Shown here: positions 1 through 10,119 of the stretch, piece by piece
Layout of the letters: each line of letters starts with the position of its first letter
How positions within the stretch are numbered: the stretch's first letter is position 1
Source: Aurelia coerulea
Lineage: Eukaryota > Cnidaria > Scyphozoa > Semaeostomeae > Ulmaridae
Reading direction: 5' to 3'
DNA: 64,000 nt
Assembly (NCBI GenBank): GCA_039566865.1
Contig: CM076943.1
Span: 38,324,663 to 38,388,662 of the forward strand
The notes under the pieces: generated by a model
What the model was told of the DNA's origin: nothing
The model's input: the letters and a program-made list of their open reading frames with translations, nothing else
Databases searched by the model: none
Translations under genes and position numbers: made by a program

Positions 1-96
1 CCCATTAGTCTACGGCCAATTATAGAGGGGGGGGGGTGGAAAGCACCCCCCCCCGGCTATGTTAGATCAAAAAAAGCCCGGTAGGATTAGGGTTAA
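1..96. mobile_element. Right end of a TTAA-flanked (piggyBac-like) MITE, cut by the window start
   Basis: The sequence closely matches the right end of the complete element at 7423-8278. It has a G-tract, short loop and C-tract hairpin at 27-54, then a terminal repeat reading (reverse complement) TTAACCCTAATCCTACCGGG, ending in TTAA at 93-96. No coding capacity is visible. The left part lies outside the window. The piggyBac-like assignment is inferred from the TTAA target and the CCC start of the terminal repeat. Confidence 0.8.
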
Positions 97-227
97 GAAA
101 TAGATAATACGGTAATATAACATAACGCTGTCATACTTTCAGAGGTGAGCATTTTAAACATAACAGAACCTAAAAACGCGAACATTGTTTATTCTGAGTA
201 AGTTTGTATCATCAATGAATCAACATT

Positions 228-957
228 TTACTGAAAATTCCCAAAATTTCGTATCCTGTTCTCATTTCTATTGATGAAAATAGTTGCAACTACGATATTG
301 TATATTCTGTCTGTCCTTTGTTTGTGATTGTGAAGAATTGCTAAGTTGTTGAACCTTTTTTGGGACATTCTTGAGCGAAGCCAAGTTTTTAGACGCCTTG
401 CTAAAGAGAATGATCGCTCACCAGTTGCACTTGTTGCAGGATTGACACTCAGCAGTTTAAAAATTTGGACAATTTCACTTATTAGCAATCTTTGAGCAAC
501 TGGAATTTGTTTCAAAAACCTCCAGATATCATGAAAGCAATCTATCTTCATATCTTTCACTAAAAGTTTGAATATTTCAAGCTGTGGTAACAAAAGTGAA
601 AGTTTTACGTCGTCGGCATAATTCTCCTCGACGTATTTCATTTCAGACGAAACGTCGCTTGCATAAACGAAGTTAACGAGAAGAGATTCAAGATTCTGGG
701 AAGAAATAAAGCTGGGCTGTTTGAACCTCTCATTGATTGCTTCGACAATGAGATCCAATGCCTCAAAAAGTTCTTATTTTTCATCAAGCCAAAGTGGCCA
801 CCTACTCTTTCTGAATCATATTTGCACACACCGTTTCACGTTTCAAAAGAAGTTGCAGAGCTCACTTTAACATGATTTCTAGAAATCGAAAAACTTTATC
901 TTGAAAATTATTGAGGGGGGCTAAAGCCCCCCCAGCCCCCCGGCTCCGCGGTCCCTG
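228..957 (-). pseudogene. hAT transposase remnant (C-terminal dimerisation region) with one element end
   Basis: A 176-residue minus-strand open frame (758-228) contains the typical hAT C-terminal dimerisation block: NPATSATGERSFSLARRLKT, then LRSRMSQKRFNNLAILH, at about residues 105-145. Full hAT transposases are roughly 500-800 residues, so most of the catalytic core is missing. Upstream the frame is not open and coding-like sequence shifts frame near 640-830. At 920-957 lies a GC-rich end which on the minus strand starts CAGGGACCGCGGAGCC, typical of hAT terminal repeats (CAGGG start). This looks like an internally deleted hAT copy running right to left. The opposite end was not found between 97 and 228. 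It resembles the zinc-finger-MYM/TTF-type branch of hAT proteins, but that is an impression only. Confidence 0.75.
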
Positions 958-1330
958 ATAATCAGTAAGCAGTCTGCAACCTAGTATTTTTGAACAGTGT
1001 AGCTGTGATCTCTATTTAGTACTCTTTGCATTGTATTTGATAATACTTTGTTATGCTGTAGGTTCAGCTGATCATGTATCGGATGATTTAGCGTCCATAA
1101 TTGAAAAACCTTTTCTATTCATCCTTTGCAATTATCATTTTTGACTCACGGACAATTGGTTTCACTCTAAATTTCATTTGCTAGGTCACGTGGATTGCCA
1201 TTGTTCATTATCAACCGAAATACATTGCTTGGATATTCAGTGCGCTTTACATGGAGAGTAATGTGTTATCAACCAACTCGAATGGCTCAGCAGTCGTCCC
1301 GCAGTCGTCAACTTATTCTGTTCTTTTTTT
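958..1330. other. Unassigned DNA
   Basis: No open frame with recognisable similarity, no terminal repeats and no tandem structure seen. Confidence 0.5.
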
Positions 1331-1573
1331 TTCAGTAATTTATTTTGAGTGGGCAGGAAGTATATCTAGCTACTTAAAGCTAATTTAAGCCCACGGTGCA
1401 TGCCGCATCCAGGCACGGGACCCCTAGTTTAACGTCCCTTCCGAAGGACGGCGAGGTGAGTTGCGAAGCCAAGCCTCCGAGGTCACCCATCCGGAGTTTG
1501 ACCTCACTGAACCGAGCTTAACTTCAGTCTCCTGACGGAAACTGATTAAGCCGCTCGGCCACTCACCCCACGC
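1331..1573 (-). mobile_element. SINE with tRNA-like and 5S-like promoter boxes and a conserved-type central domain
   Basis: Read on the minus strand the element starts near 1573. It has a tRNA-type A box TGGCCGAGCGG (1551-1561), a B-box-like GGTCAAACTCC, and also AAGTTAAGC followed after exactly 23 nt by GGATGGGTGACC, which are the box A and box C sequences and spacing of 5S rRNA genes. Downstream, CCTTCGGAAGGGACGTTAAA and GGGGTCCCGTGCCTGG resemble the conserved central domains of metazoan SINE superfamilies (Nin/Meta type, from memory). It ends in an A-rich tail at about 1331. It is non-coding and would depend on LINE reverse transcriptase for movement. Only one copy is seen in this window. 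Confidence 0.8.
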
Positions 1574-1969
1574 TCTTCATTTCTCAATACCAGCTACTGT
1601 TCTGTTCCCCGTTGTACAATTTTGATGTTTAGGGGCCAGTACTTCGTTGATTCTGTCTTAATTATTCTGATAACTACGGAGCCCTCACAAACTTGCATCG
1701 CCACGAGAATTTCAATTTTCAGCTTTGATACGAGAGAAGTGGCAACCTATAATCCTGGTCAAAATATTTGGAACAAAGTTATGTTTTTGTTGATTATCTC
1801 AGTTCTTCTCATTTTTACTTTTCGTAAGTCCTTTTTACCCTCCAAAATCATGTTAGACAGTATCTTGAAATTGAAAAGCATCCAAGCAACATTTTATCGG
1901 TAGTGAGGAACGTTGTTCATTTAAAATTGTAAAATTCATTTTTCCAATGTGTTTTGTCGAGGATTATAG
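1574..1969. other. Unassigned DNA
   Basis: A 93-codon frame (1622-1903) with a hydrophobic stretch is present, but I see no family signature, splice context or codon bias to support a gene. Confidence 0.4.
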
Positions 1970-2332
1970 ACTCGAGAGATTTCAAATTTGAGAAATTCTG
2001 AGACTGACTTGCTTGCTCCACGAAAGAAAATGAGCAGCGGCCAAAAAGCATTTTCGCTATGTGGATCAACAGTTTGGAATAAATTAGAAACTGAGGTCAA
2101 GCTAGCCCCCTCTCTGTCTACTTACGTACATTACGTAGACTGCGCTGGAAATTGCTTTTAGTTTTTTAATCTATTCTAATTTAATATTGTAAATATTTCA
2201 TTTTTATTTATTACAACATTGTAATTAAGTTTTTACCACGGCCCCCTGAAAAGCAGCCATTCTTGGCTGACGGGGCCACCGTGTATAAAGAATTTTAAAT
2301 AAAATGAAATGAAATGAAATGAAATGACCTGT
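1970..2332 (+). pseudogene. LINE 3' end, family H copy 1 (RT C-terminus, 3' hairpin, GAAAT tail)
   Basis: Around 2000-2110 one frame reads LRNSETDLLAPRKKMSSGQK followed by AFSLCGSTVWNKLE. This matches the C-terminal region of the LINE copies at 25912-27087 (LRNAATDLYIPR, GQKAISFRGARTWNQL) and 52622-53455 (LRNTETDLRVPKK, GQKCFSFRGAKLWNSL). It is followed by an AT-rich 3' untranslated region, a hairpin at 2237-2283 and a (GAAAT)n tail near 2308-2327. The copy is strongly 5'-truncated and its frame is disturbed at the start. Clade is probably CR1/L2-like because of the hairpin and microsatellite tail; this is inference. Confidence 0.8.
2237..2283 (+). other. LINE family H 3'-terminal hairpin, copy 1
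   Basis: Outer stem CACGG/CCGTG, inner stem GGCCCC/GGGGCC, apical stem CAGCCA/TGGCTG. Equivalent hairpins lie at 27014-27057 and 53365-53408 with different but still paired stems. It probably serves as a recognition element for the family's reverse transcriptase (inference from known 3'-end recognition in LINEs). Confidence 0.75.
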
Positions 2333-2695
2333 GTCAGGAAGTCAACCGTTCGTTCACATTTTGATTCACCAGCACATTTCCAATTTTTGAACGTCTCTCC
2401 TCTAACCTGTTTGGAACACAGGCTACTCTCCTCAACCAAATTGTCCAAGAAGAAAAGAACAGAGAACTTTCCCCTACACCATAATTGAAGTCATCAAGTC
2501 AATATGAATGTGATGACGATCAATTATAACTTCTAACTAATGAAAGGAAATGCTGTAACACAATGCATTTATGTTATCATTTTCATTAACCTCGGCTGAC
2601 TTCAGCCAATCAAAACTTGGCAGTTATGGTCATATTAGCCAGTAGGTTCACCACTTCTATGGAAACAAAAACTATTTAACTTTCAACATACCATA
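2333..2695. other. Unassigned DNA
   Basis: No recognisable coding or repeat structure beyond the LINE tail to the left and the foldback element to the right. Confidence 0.4.
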
Positions 2696-3537
2696 TCGGG
2701 TGACAAACACGCAACAGATATATAAAAAACTATGATGCATACGGTTTAAAATTGATAGTCAAATGATAATTTTTACCTTAATCTGTAATGATTAGATTAA
2801 AATTTTGACATATTTTTCACTGTTTTTGGTGTCTTGGTTGTAGAGTTGAAATCAACAAACTTCAAATTTGCTGTAAGGGCAAAGCCAGAGCCACCAGCAT
2901 TAGTGCAATGTACAATGCAAAATTAAAAGCATGGCAATATCTGCAATTTCACAGGATTATGGACAAGCACACCACTTGATTGAGAAACTGTAACAGATGG
3001 GGATCTCTGACTGATTCGTGAGTTATCCAGTCTCGAGGGAGCTCTCAGTGTTCATTTAAATTGAAGGCATAACTCTAATAATAGTGGAATCGCCTGGTCA
3101 ATTTAGAAAAAGTAAGAGCCACCATGGACACTAAAGGAAGCACAACTGTGTTCAGACAGAAATATTCATGTAAGTGCCTGTTCAATGTTCAATTGGTTCA
3201 ATTAACTTGTGTGTTTGTGTGTTTGTGTGTTTGTGTGTTTGTCAGCAATGCTCAGGGATTGCAGGGAGTGTCATGTTTTTTTCAATTTTATATTATAATT
3301 CGCCATTGTTAATGCAGCAGCTCTGGTTTAGCCCGCGCTTTAACCTTGGGGCAATTTTGAAGTTTGTTGATGTTTAACTTTACAACCAAGTCACCAAAAA
3401 TATTAGATAATATATCAAAATTTAATCTAATTACTGCCAATTTGAATAAATATAATTGTGTGATAATGAGTATGAAACAGTTTGCATTACAATTTTTCAA
3501 ATCTGTTGCGTTTTTTGGGACACCCGGTAGTTAAATA
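2696..3537. mobile_element. TA-flanked foldback MITE, family F2 copy 1
   Basis: The right end reads (reverse complement) CCGGGTGTCCCAAAAAACGC and the left end TCGGGTGACAAACACGCAAC, each bordered by TA. The arms are long degenerate inverted repeats: the left-arm stretch from AATGATTAGATTAAAATTTT through CAAACTTCAAATTTGC recurs inverted at 3340-3440. A second copy lies at 10317-13219. No transposase is encoded. The TA target suggests mobilisation by a Tc1/mariner-type enzyme (inference). It contains a short TG-rich (TGTTTG)n tract at about 3208-3241. Confidence 0.8.
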
Positions 3538-6327
3538 TTTCGTCTGAATTCTGTTGACGTTGCTCTGAGAATAAACTGATAAACCTTATTCGTTCGAAAT
3601 CAAATACTCTATTCGGAGAATGGCTATGTTCTCCCAATCTCGCAATGCAACAGGCAGCGCCACAAGGAAAACTCTAGGTACCTTAATTGGCTTCTTTTCA
3701 AGTAAACTGCGAAATATTTATTTTGTATTGTTTATCTCAAATCTGCAAGGCTGTCTGCAAAATTTCGTTCATTTCTTTTCTTACGTCATGCGCTAGTAAA
3801 AAGCAGAATGAACACCTTGGTGCACATCAGGAGAATCTGTCCAAAAAATAGAAAACAAACAATGAAAATGGATTTACAATTGGCTAGGTATAAGCTAATT
3901 ATGCAGCCTCGATACGACTTGCATCCCAGAGTAGAGAAAGATCACTCTGGGGACGAGACTGATATCAAGATTTCAAGATTTTCAAGATTTTCAAGATGTT
4001 CAAGATTTCGTTTTCAAACAAAGATACATGTATACTTTAACAGCTATTGAATGAATTTAAATATAATTAAGAAATAAGACTGATCAAATGTGCTGTGTTG
4101 AGTGTTGGGTTTAGAATGTGCCGAGGTTCATCTTCCAAATAACCACATATCAAAATCATCAAAGGGATTGCATTTGACCATTTGGCGGCCTAACATACCA
4201 ACGACAACACATCCGTCGTTGTATTTGGCCCTTGGCCCTGGTGGACCATTTGGTGGCCTAACATGCCAAACGCAACACATCCATCGTTGTATTAAACCCT
4301 TGGCCCAGGTGGCGATCCGCATGTTTGCTTTCCTGTTTTACCCATAGATTGCTTGACCTGCTGACCTGCAGAATAAAGTTGTCGGAAAATCTACAGAAAA
4401 AGGGAGAAAGAATTGATTTCGCACATCAAAGTACATTTTCGCGAGTGAGAGTGCTGGGAAGAGGCACCCTTGATGATTATGGTCATGGTTTGACGCTGAT
4501 ATTCACAAATTTCTCCTTTTTGTAAATTAAATCTTTCAACGTTTTCAACACTTTTGCCTTGCGGAAGAAGGAAAGTGTCTTCCTGCGTATTTCTTGTTTA
4601 AATCAACATGCCGTTTCCTGGCATCATTCATCAAAGTTCACGAAACTGCAAAAGCATAGACAAAGAGGCACCATGCAAATGAAAGAAATTACATTTTTGG
4701 AAAGACGTCATTCAACTATTATCAATAAACAAATGCAAGGTGCGCAAGGTGCATTTCACCTTCCTGAAGCGCTATGCAAACTTTCAAACAACTTCATTGT
4801 ACATCTGTCTTAAAATGTGCAAAGGTTCTTTTGTTGAATGCGTGGCTTCAGTAAATTGATATTTGGCGCTGGAAATGACTTCGATGATAACAGCTGTTTT
4901 TAACTGCGCTTTTTAGAACCTGTCATGCAGCAGTGATATAAAGATGTTTACAACTCTAGGTCCTAGGTAATTGAAATCATTTCTATGGTTGTTGTTGTCA
5001 GACGTTGTGTGTTAAGAAACGTCAAGAACGCTTCCCTTATCAGAATGACTTTGTTCAATGAAAGTCTGTAAGCTGATTAGAAGCTTTCTATTAGCAAAAA
5101 CAAAAGAGATCACAGCAAGAGTCGCGCCGACTTCAAATTCTTTTGATTCGATAACAACATCTAACCTGCCCAGGGCATGTAATCTCCAATCTGCTGTCTC
5201 AGACTTCACCAAAGTATTTCAACAAGAACATTTTCAATGGGTTCTTCACAAATCAGCGGAAAGACAGGGCAAGTCTCTTGATGAATACTTCGCAGTTCGC
5301 AGTTAGGAAGTATTTTGAAGTATCTTTTAATCAAAAATTAGTGATAGATGTCTGAGGTGCTTTGATCTTTTATTTATATACGAAAGATACATGTTTCGTA
5401 GTTCATGCTGGGTCAATCAATTTAGAATAGTGTCACGAATGTAGAATAGTGCTGCTTTAAAAGGTAATTACACGTCTTGAGCCGTTTCTACATTGTAACA
5501 GCACTTCTGATTTTTTAAACTCGCCCATGGGGCATGGTGTGCCCGGGGCTCCCTGGCAAATAGTTTTAAAAAGTTACGTTTTTCTTTCATCTTCTAAAGT
5601 GAAATTAGCTGGAAGAAATATGAGAGAACTCTCAAACAAACAATTCAAAAGTTTAGCCCTCAGTATTCCTTTTAAAGATGAGCATGACAAAGTTCCATCA
5701 CAGGTTATTCATATTTTGAAATTGTATACCCACATGCTTCAATAACCTGGGGGGGGGGTTCGGTGATTCTTGCTTATTTTATTTCCCAAAACAGGCAATG
5801 ACTTCTAAGCACTGCTTAGCATCCTTATTGATTTGTTAGAGTAGTTTTACGATAGTACTCACAATCACTCATTTTCCTCTTCTAAAATATCTACTTGTCA
5901 ACAAACTGAGTAAATAAACTTTTCACTTAACCCACAATTTTTCCAATAAAAAGGCAAATTTGGCTCTTTGGAAAATCGAAAAATGTCGCCATCTTACAAC
6001 CAGGAAGCCACATGAAGTTTTCAAGTACAACAGTAGACAGTACTTTGTGTACTATGGCACGAAACATAGGTTCTTCATAGAGACCAAAAATTCTGGACAA
6101 AAGTGAACAAGGTGGGATTTGGGATTTAGAAGTCTGTCAGACTGAAAAGGGTTTTTTTTTATATCTTCATCAGGTGTGCAGTTGATAGTACCAAGACGAA
6201 GACGTATCCAATGTCCAGCAAATACAAGTAGCAATCAATTGAAATTACAGCAATAATGCTCTTTAAAAAGTTTTTTCCTGTCTCAGGTCTGGTTAAGTTG
6301 CAGCTGGCATTTGGATCTCTCACTTTC
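3538..6327. other. Unassigned 2.8 kb with small tandem duplications
   Basis: No gene is recognised. Short frames (for example 5058-5306, 66-84 codons) have no family signature. Small structures present: a TTTTCAAGA-type short tandem at about 3964-4010, the 68 bp duplication at 4179-4314, and a G run near 5750. Confidence 0.45.
4179..4314. repeat. Two-copy 68 bp tandem duplication
   Basis: CATTTGGCGGCCTAACATAC starts at 4179 and CATTTGGTGGCCTAACATGC at 4247. The two units stay similar over their whole length, including GCCCTTGGCCCTGGTGG versus ACCCTTGGCCCAGGTGG. This is a simple local duplication. Confidence 0.85.
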
Positions 6328-6652
6328 TTAACCCTATTACTATCGGGCGGGGGGGGGGAGGGTGCCTTACCACGGCAAAGTTTATTTGATGCAGTGTCGT
6401 TAGCTCGAAAGATAAAGAGTTGAAACTTTGCAATTTTTCCTATAATCTGGTAGAATAATTAATATTTGAAATTTTATTAAAAAATGGCAGTCACTGATCA
6501 CTTCACCAATCTCTTTCAACACGTGGTCAGCTTGAAGATTAAACAAACGAAGTCTATTTTTTGCCAGGAAGATCCTAGAGCATTACCAATACCACCATTC
6601 GATAGCTCAAGAGGAGAGCTTTTAGATGATGTGCAATTTTATCCATTTTTGA

Positions 6653-6702
6653 TGACGTCAGCAATTTTAACGTTCATGACGTCATCAAAGATTATGACGT
6701 CA
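6653..6702. promoter_or_regulatory. Cluster of three TGACGTCA (CRE-type) palindromes in TTAA element A
   Basis: Perfect TGACGTCA octamers at 6653-6660, 6677-6684 and 6695-6702; two more sit at 8556-8563 and 8567-8574 near the other end. TGACGTCA is the consensus site for CREB/ATF bZIP proteins. Motif presence is direct observation; function is inferred. Confidence 0.5.
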
Positions 6703-6738
6703 TATAAATAATAATAAATGTATTAGATCACCTTAAAT

Positions 6739-7420
6739 TAGCCCTGTCCACAAGTTGCTCGAAATATCTCTAAAAGTTGCTCATAATTTCCTGAAAAGTT
6801 GCTCAAAGTTGCCACTTTTTCAAAAAGTTGCTCAAAAGTTGCTCATTTATTGTCATATTTTAAGGCCAAGTGCTAAGAATGTATGAATAATTGACAAATG
6901 TGCATAAGATTAGCGCCAAGGATGCTTCGAGAAGTGTCTTTTTATTTTATTTCGACATTTTCTTTTATGAGGTAACTGCAGCTTCCTGGAAGTTTGAGCC
7001 TTTTGACGCTAATACAGTTGGAACCATGTAACACATCTTCAACATTTCCGCAGGAACCATTTGTTGCTTATAAACAACAACAACCACACCAACAACATTA
7101 ATTGATGATTAATAATAATCATCGTTGTCATCATCATCATCATCGTCATCACACTGATCATAGTCACAAATCGTTAATTTCAAAGACCAGTTCTTCACAA
7201 ACCAAGACGTTGAATCCCAGCCTGACCAGAAAACAGATCCTTTCCATGTCTAATTTTCATTACTGTTGCAGAGAATAAACACAATATTATAGAAATTGTT
7301 CTAATATTTTTAAAATGAGGACAAGTTTCTCAATGTTGCAAAAGTTGCCAAAATTCCTAAAAGTTGCCCAAAAGACTTCAAGTTGCCCGAAAGTTGCCGA
7401 GCAACTTGTGGACAGGGCTA
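6739..7420. mobile_element. hAT-like MITE (682 bp) inserted at the edge of TTAA element B
   Basis: Terminal inverted repeats start TAGCCCTGTCCACAAGTTGC on both ends. Flanking octamers CCTTAAAT (6731-6738) and CCTTAACC (7421-7428) match at 6 of 8 positions, as expected for an old hAT 8 bp duplication. Subterminal regions carry many copies of AAGTTGCTC/AAGTTGCC, probably transposase binding repeats. It has no coding capacity. Confidence 0.8.
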
Positions 7421-7422
7421 CC

Positions 7423-8278
7423 TTAACCCTAATCCTACCGGGGGGGGGTGTTTTCCACCCCCCTGTCGGTTTTTTGCAAAGCATTCTTTAATGACAAAGG
7501 CTATGACCCTCAAACTCTCTGAAAATTACTAATTATCTATTAGCTAAATTTTGACCATTGAATTTTTGAACAATAGGTGTCACGTGACAGGTGACACTAC
7601 CATATTTGGAGCAAGGTATTGGAAAAATTAATGATTTTGATATTTTTACTCCCAGAATTAGTTCCAAATGTTGACTATTGTACTTCAAAAGAATCAGCAA
7701 ACAATTAGCTTTCTATTGTTGTCAATAACAATGGAATTTGCTGACGTCAGCATTCTTAAATGATGACGTCACTCTGGCCGCCATTTTGGGTCATTTTGGC
7801 AAATTTTGAAGTTTTTCCAACAGATTTCGTTAAAAATGCATAGAATTACGTTATGCAACACTTTAAAAGCATTTTGAGCCAATTATTATAAACTTTTGGC
7901 AGAAAAACACAGTTTTTGTCATTTTCCTCCAAAATAACTGTCTAAAAACACCTCTATGCATCATATTTGAATTGGAAATGAATAATACGCCAAATGAGAA
8001 TGGAAAAGGCCATTAAGATTACCTTTATTCCGTCTTTAAAACAAATAAGCCGGAAAACCATATATTTTGACATTTTCCGGCATTAAGACGTCATAGTGAC
8101 GTCACCTAATGAGGTGGCCACGCCCAAAACTACCAATCGGTTGAGAATAGTTAGGAATACGCCCTTGCCAAGTTTCAATGTTTTCCCATTAGTCTACGGC
8201 TATTTATAAAGGGGGGGTGGAAAGCACCCCCCCCCCCGGCTATGTTAGGTCAAAAAAGCCCGGTAGGGTTAGGGTTAA
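7423..8278. mobile_element. TTAA element B (complete, 0.86 kb)
   Basis: Left end TTAACCCTAATCCTACCGGG, right end the inverse, TTAA at 7423-7426 and 8275-8278. Hairpins of G-tract/loop/C-tract lie just inside both ends (7440-7463 and 8211-8237). The body is homologous to the elements at 46389-47268 and 60353-60756 (the former inverted). It sits inside TTAA element A. No open frame. Confidence 0.9.
7580..7789. promoter_or_regulatory. E-box, two CREs and YY1-like site in TTAA element B
   Basis: TCACGTGA at 7580, TGACGTCA at 7742 and 7764, GGCCGCCATTTTGG at 7776. The same order and near-identical spacing recur at 60508-60711 and, inverted, at 46905-47107. The motifs match known consensus sites (bHLH-ZIP, CREB/ATF, YY1); activity is not shown. 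Confidence 0.5.
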
Positions 8279-8804
8279 ATGGCCAAAATTGGTTCTTCTA
8301 ATCGCTATAAATAATTTTAAGGCAGTTTAGAGTATTTGCATTGGTAATTAGGGGTTTGAATGAAACGATGACAAACTGATGTAAATAAATGATGAATATA
8401 TGATATAAATAATGAGCTTAAATGGATATTTTATTGCCAATTTTTACTCAGTGATGCGTTGTGATACATTCTGGTAGCAGTATGAAAGAAATTATTAAAT
8501 AAGAACTTAAATATTGCCAATATTGTTAATAGTAAGCAAACATTTTCTTCGATTATGACGTCATAGTGACGTCATGGATGTAATAAAGAATCAAAAAAAT
8601 TGCATATTGTGTAGATTTTGTTTCTCTAAACCATTTTACTAAGTTTCATTCTCATGGTACTGCAAGGGTCCAAAGAGCCCGGTAGTAATAGGGTTAAGAC
8701 TTCTTCCAAATTGAGAAACAAGAGAATATGTTTAAGTGCAGCAATATATAAGTTGAGCGCAGCAATATTTTTGTAAATTGTCTGAGTTTGATTTTGGCGA
8801 TGAT

Positions 8805-8855
8805 GGGTACCACACCAATGGGTACCACACCAATGGGTGCCACACCAATGGGTAC
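8805..8855. repeat. 15 bp minisatellite, 3.4 copies
   Basis: Unit GGGTACCACACCAAT starts at 8805, 8820 and 8835 (one A to G change) with a partial copy to 8855. It lies in otherwise unassigned DNA (8698-8993). Confidence 0.9.
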
Positions 8856-8993
8856 TGTGGAAAGCCTACTCGTCTGAAAGAAATCCATTGGGCTATGTGT
8901 GTCTCTTCGCTTCCTGCATGATATTAGACTTATAGGTGTGTTATAAGCTAAAGTAAAGAGTAAACCTTCAAGATTTTCCTGAGGTGCTCATTG

Positions 8994-10119
8994 CAGGGGC
9001 GTCGTGGGTCTTGTCTATTAGGGGGGGGGGGCAAAAGCCCCGAAATTTCCGAAAAATAAATTTCTTAACTTCACCCTTTTTCTCGGTTTGCGAGACACTC
9101 GCAGTGGCTAACGGAAAATTTTTGGGTTTATTGGTGTTATGTTAGGATTAAGTCCATGTGAACAGTGACGAAGAGGCCAATCCTCCTGGGATGAAACGCA
9201 ACCGTTAGGCCCATCGGAACGAAATTCATATTCAGGTTGCTGAAATCAAATGCAAGGAAAGCGAGAAAAAGTGGGGTCCGGGGGCTCGCCCCCGGGAAAA
9301 TATTTTGGAACCACACGCTTTGCATCGTTAGGAAGTGCCCCTTTTTGCGAAGAAGTCGCCGCTGAAAGGAGCAGCAGAACTTGACTGACGGAAGGCTTTC
9401 CTGGGAAATTTCTAAAGTAGATCTTAAACATCACTTAGAAATGGATTGGTTTTTGCTGTAGTTGTTTGAAATATAAGCATGCTAGCTTGACAACTCTGAT
9501 AACTTCCTGACATCTTCATTTCTCTAAATCCTCTTTTCCATAAGCTTGATTTTCAGAGCTTTTTTCAGTGAAAAAGGAAAAGATTTGGGGCTGAAGCGAA
9601 AATATTCTGCGTGAAAAGAAAACGTTTTTATTTTTGGTGGAAATAAATAATAACTATCAGTCACGAAAAACCTCTCCGGGATGTACGTCAGTATTTCATC
9701 AACTTAACTTGTTAAGTGCCATCTTCAAGTATATATTTCAGACTTACCTGTTTAAATCAACTTGATCTTCCGAAGTGATGAGCTTTTTCTAAAAGGTCTG
9801 CATACAAAACTTACGCGAAGTCTTGTTTTGAATTTTTGAGGCTCTGGTACCCTCTAGTGTGTATAAAGTGCTCTGCTAAAACCAGAACTAATATGTGGAA
9901 AATATCTACCGGAATGCAACGAAGAGGGCACGTGGTTGTAGCTATGGTTGTAGGAAGATGTGAAAGCAATGCACACAATCTGAATCGATCAAATGAACAG
10001 TATTAGCCCAAGACAAAGTCAGTGGTTTTCTGACGAAACCTTAAAATTTCCGAAAAATCCAGGGATTTGAGTTTTAGGGTGGGCCATGCCCCCCCGCCTT
10101 CCCGGCCACGACGTCCCTG
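8994..10119. mobile_element. hAT-like non-autonomous element (1.13 kb)
   Basis: Left end CAGGGGCGTCGTGG, right end (reverse complement) CAGGGACGTCGTGG. Flanking octamers GCTCATTG (8986-8993) and GCTCATTA (10120-10127) differ at one base, as for an hAT 8 bp target duplication. Both ends carry poly-G/poly-C subterminal tracts. The inside has only short frames without recognisable transposase. Confidence 0.8.

Larger units (their letters stand above)
6328..8697. mobile_element. TTAA element A, split by two nested insertions
   Basis: The left end is TTAACCCTATTACTATCGGG and the right end (reverse complement) TTAACCCTATTACTACCGGG, with TTAA at 6328-6331 and 8694-8697. About 0.83 kb is its own sequence; the rest is the hAT MITE at 6739-7420 and TTAA element B at 7423-8278. 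A poly-G tract follows the left terminal repeat. TGACGTCA palindromes lie at 6653, 6677 and 6695 on the left and 8556 and 8567 on the right. It is non-coding and non-autonomous. Terminal repeat and target site are piggyBac-like. Confidence 0.85.

Noticed and set aside
1331..1573. Possible genuine tRNA or 5S rRNA gene
   Set aside because: The boxes are present, but no full cloverleaf or 5S fold was recognised, and the core domain and A-rich tail indicate a SINE.
3124..3312. ATG in a strong Kozak-like context (GAGCCACCATGG)
   Set aside because: The frame is only 62 codons, lies inside foldback F2 copy 1, and the second copy at 10317-13219 does not keep it.
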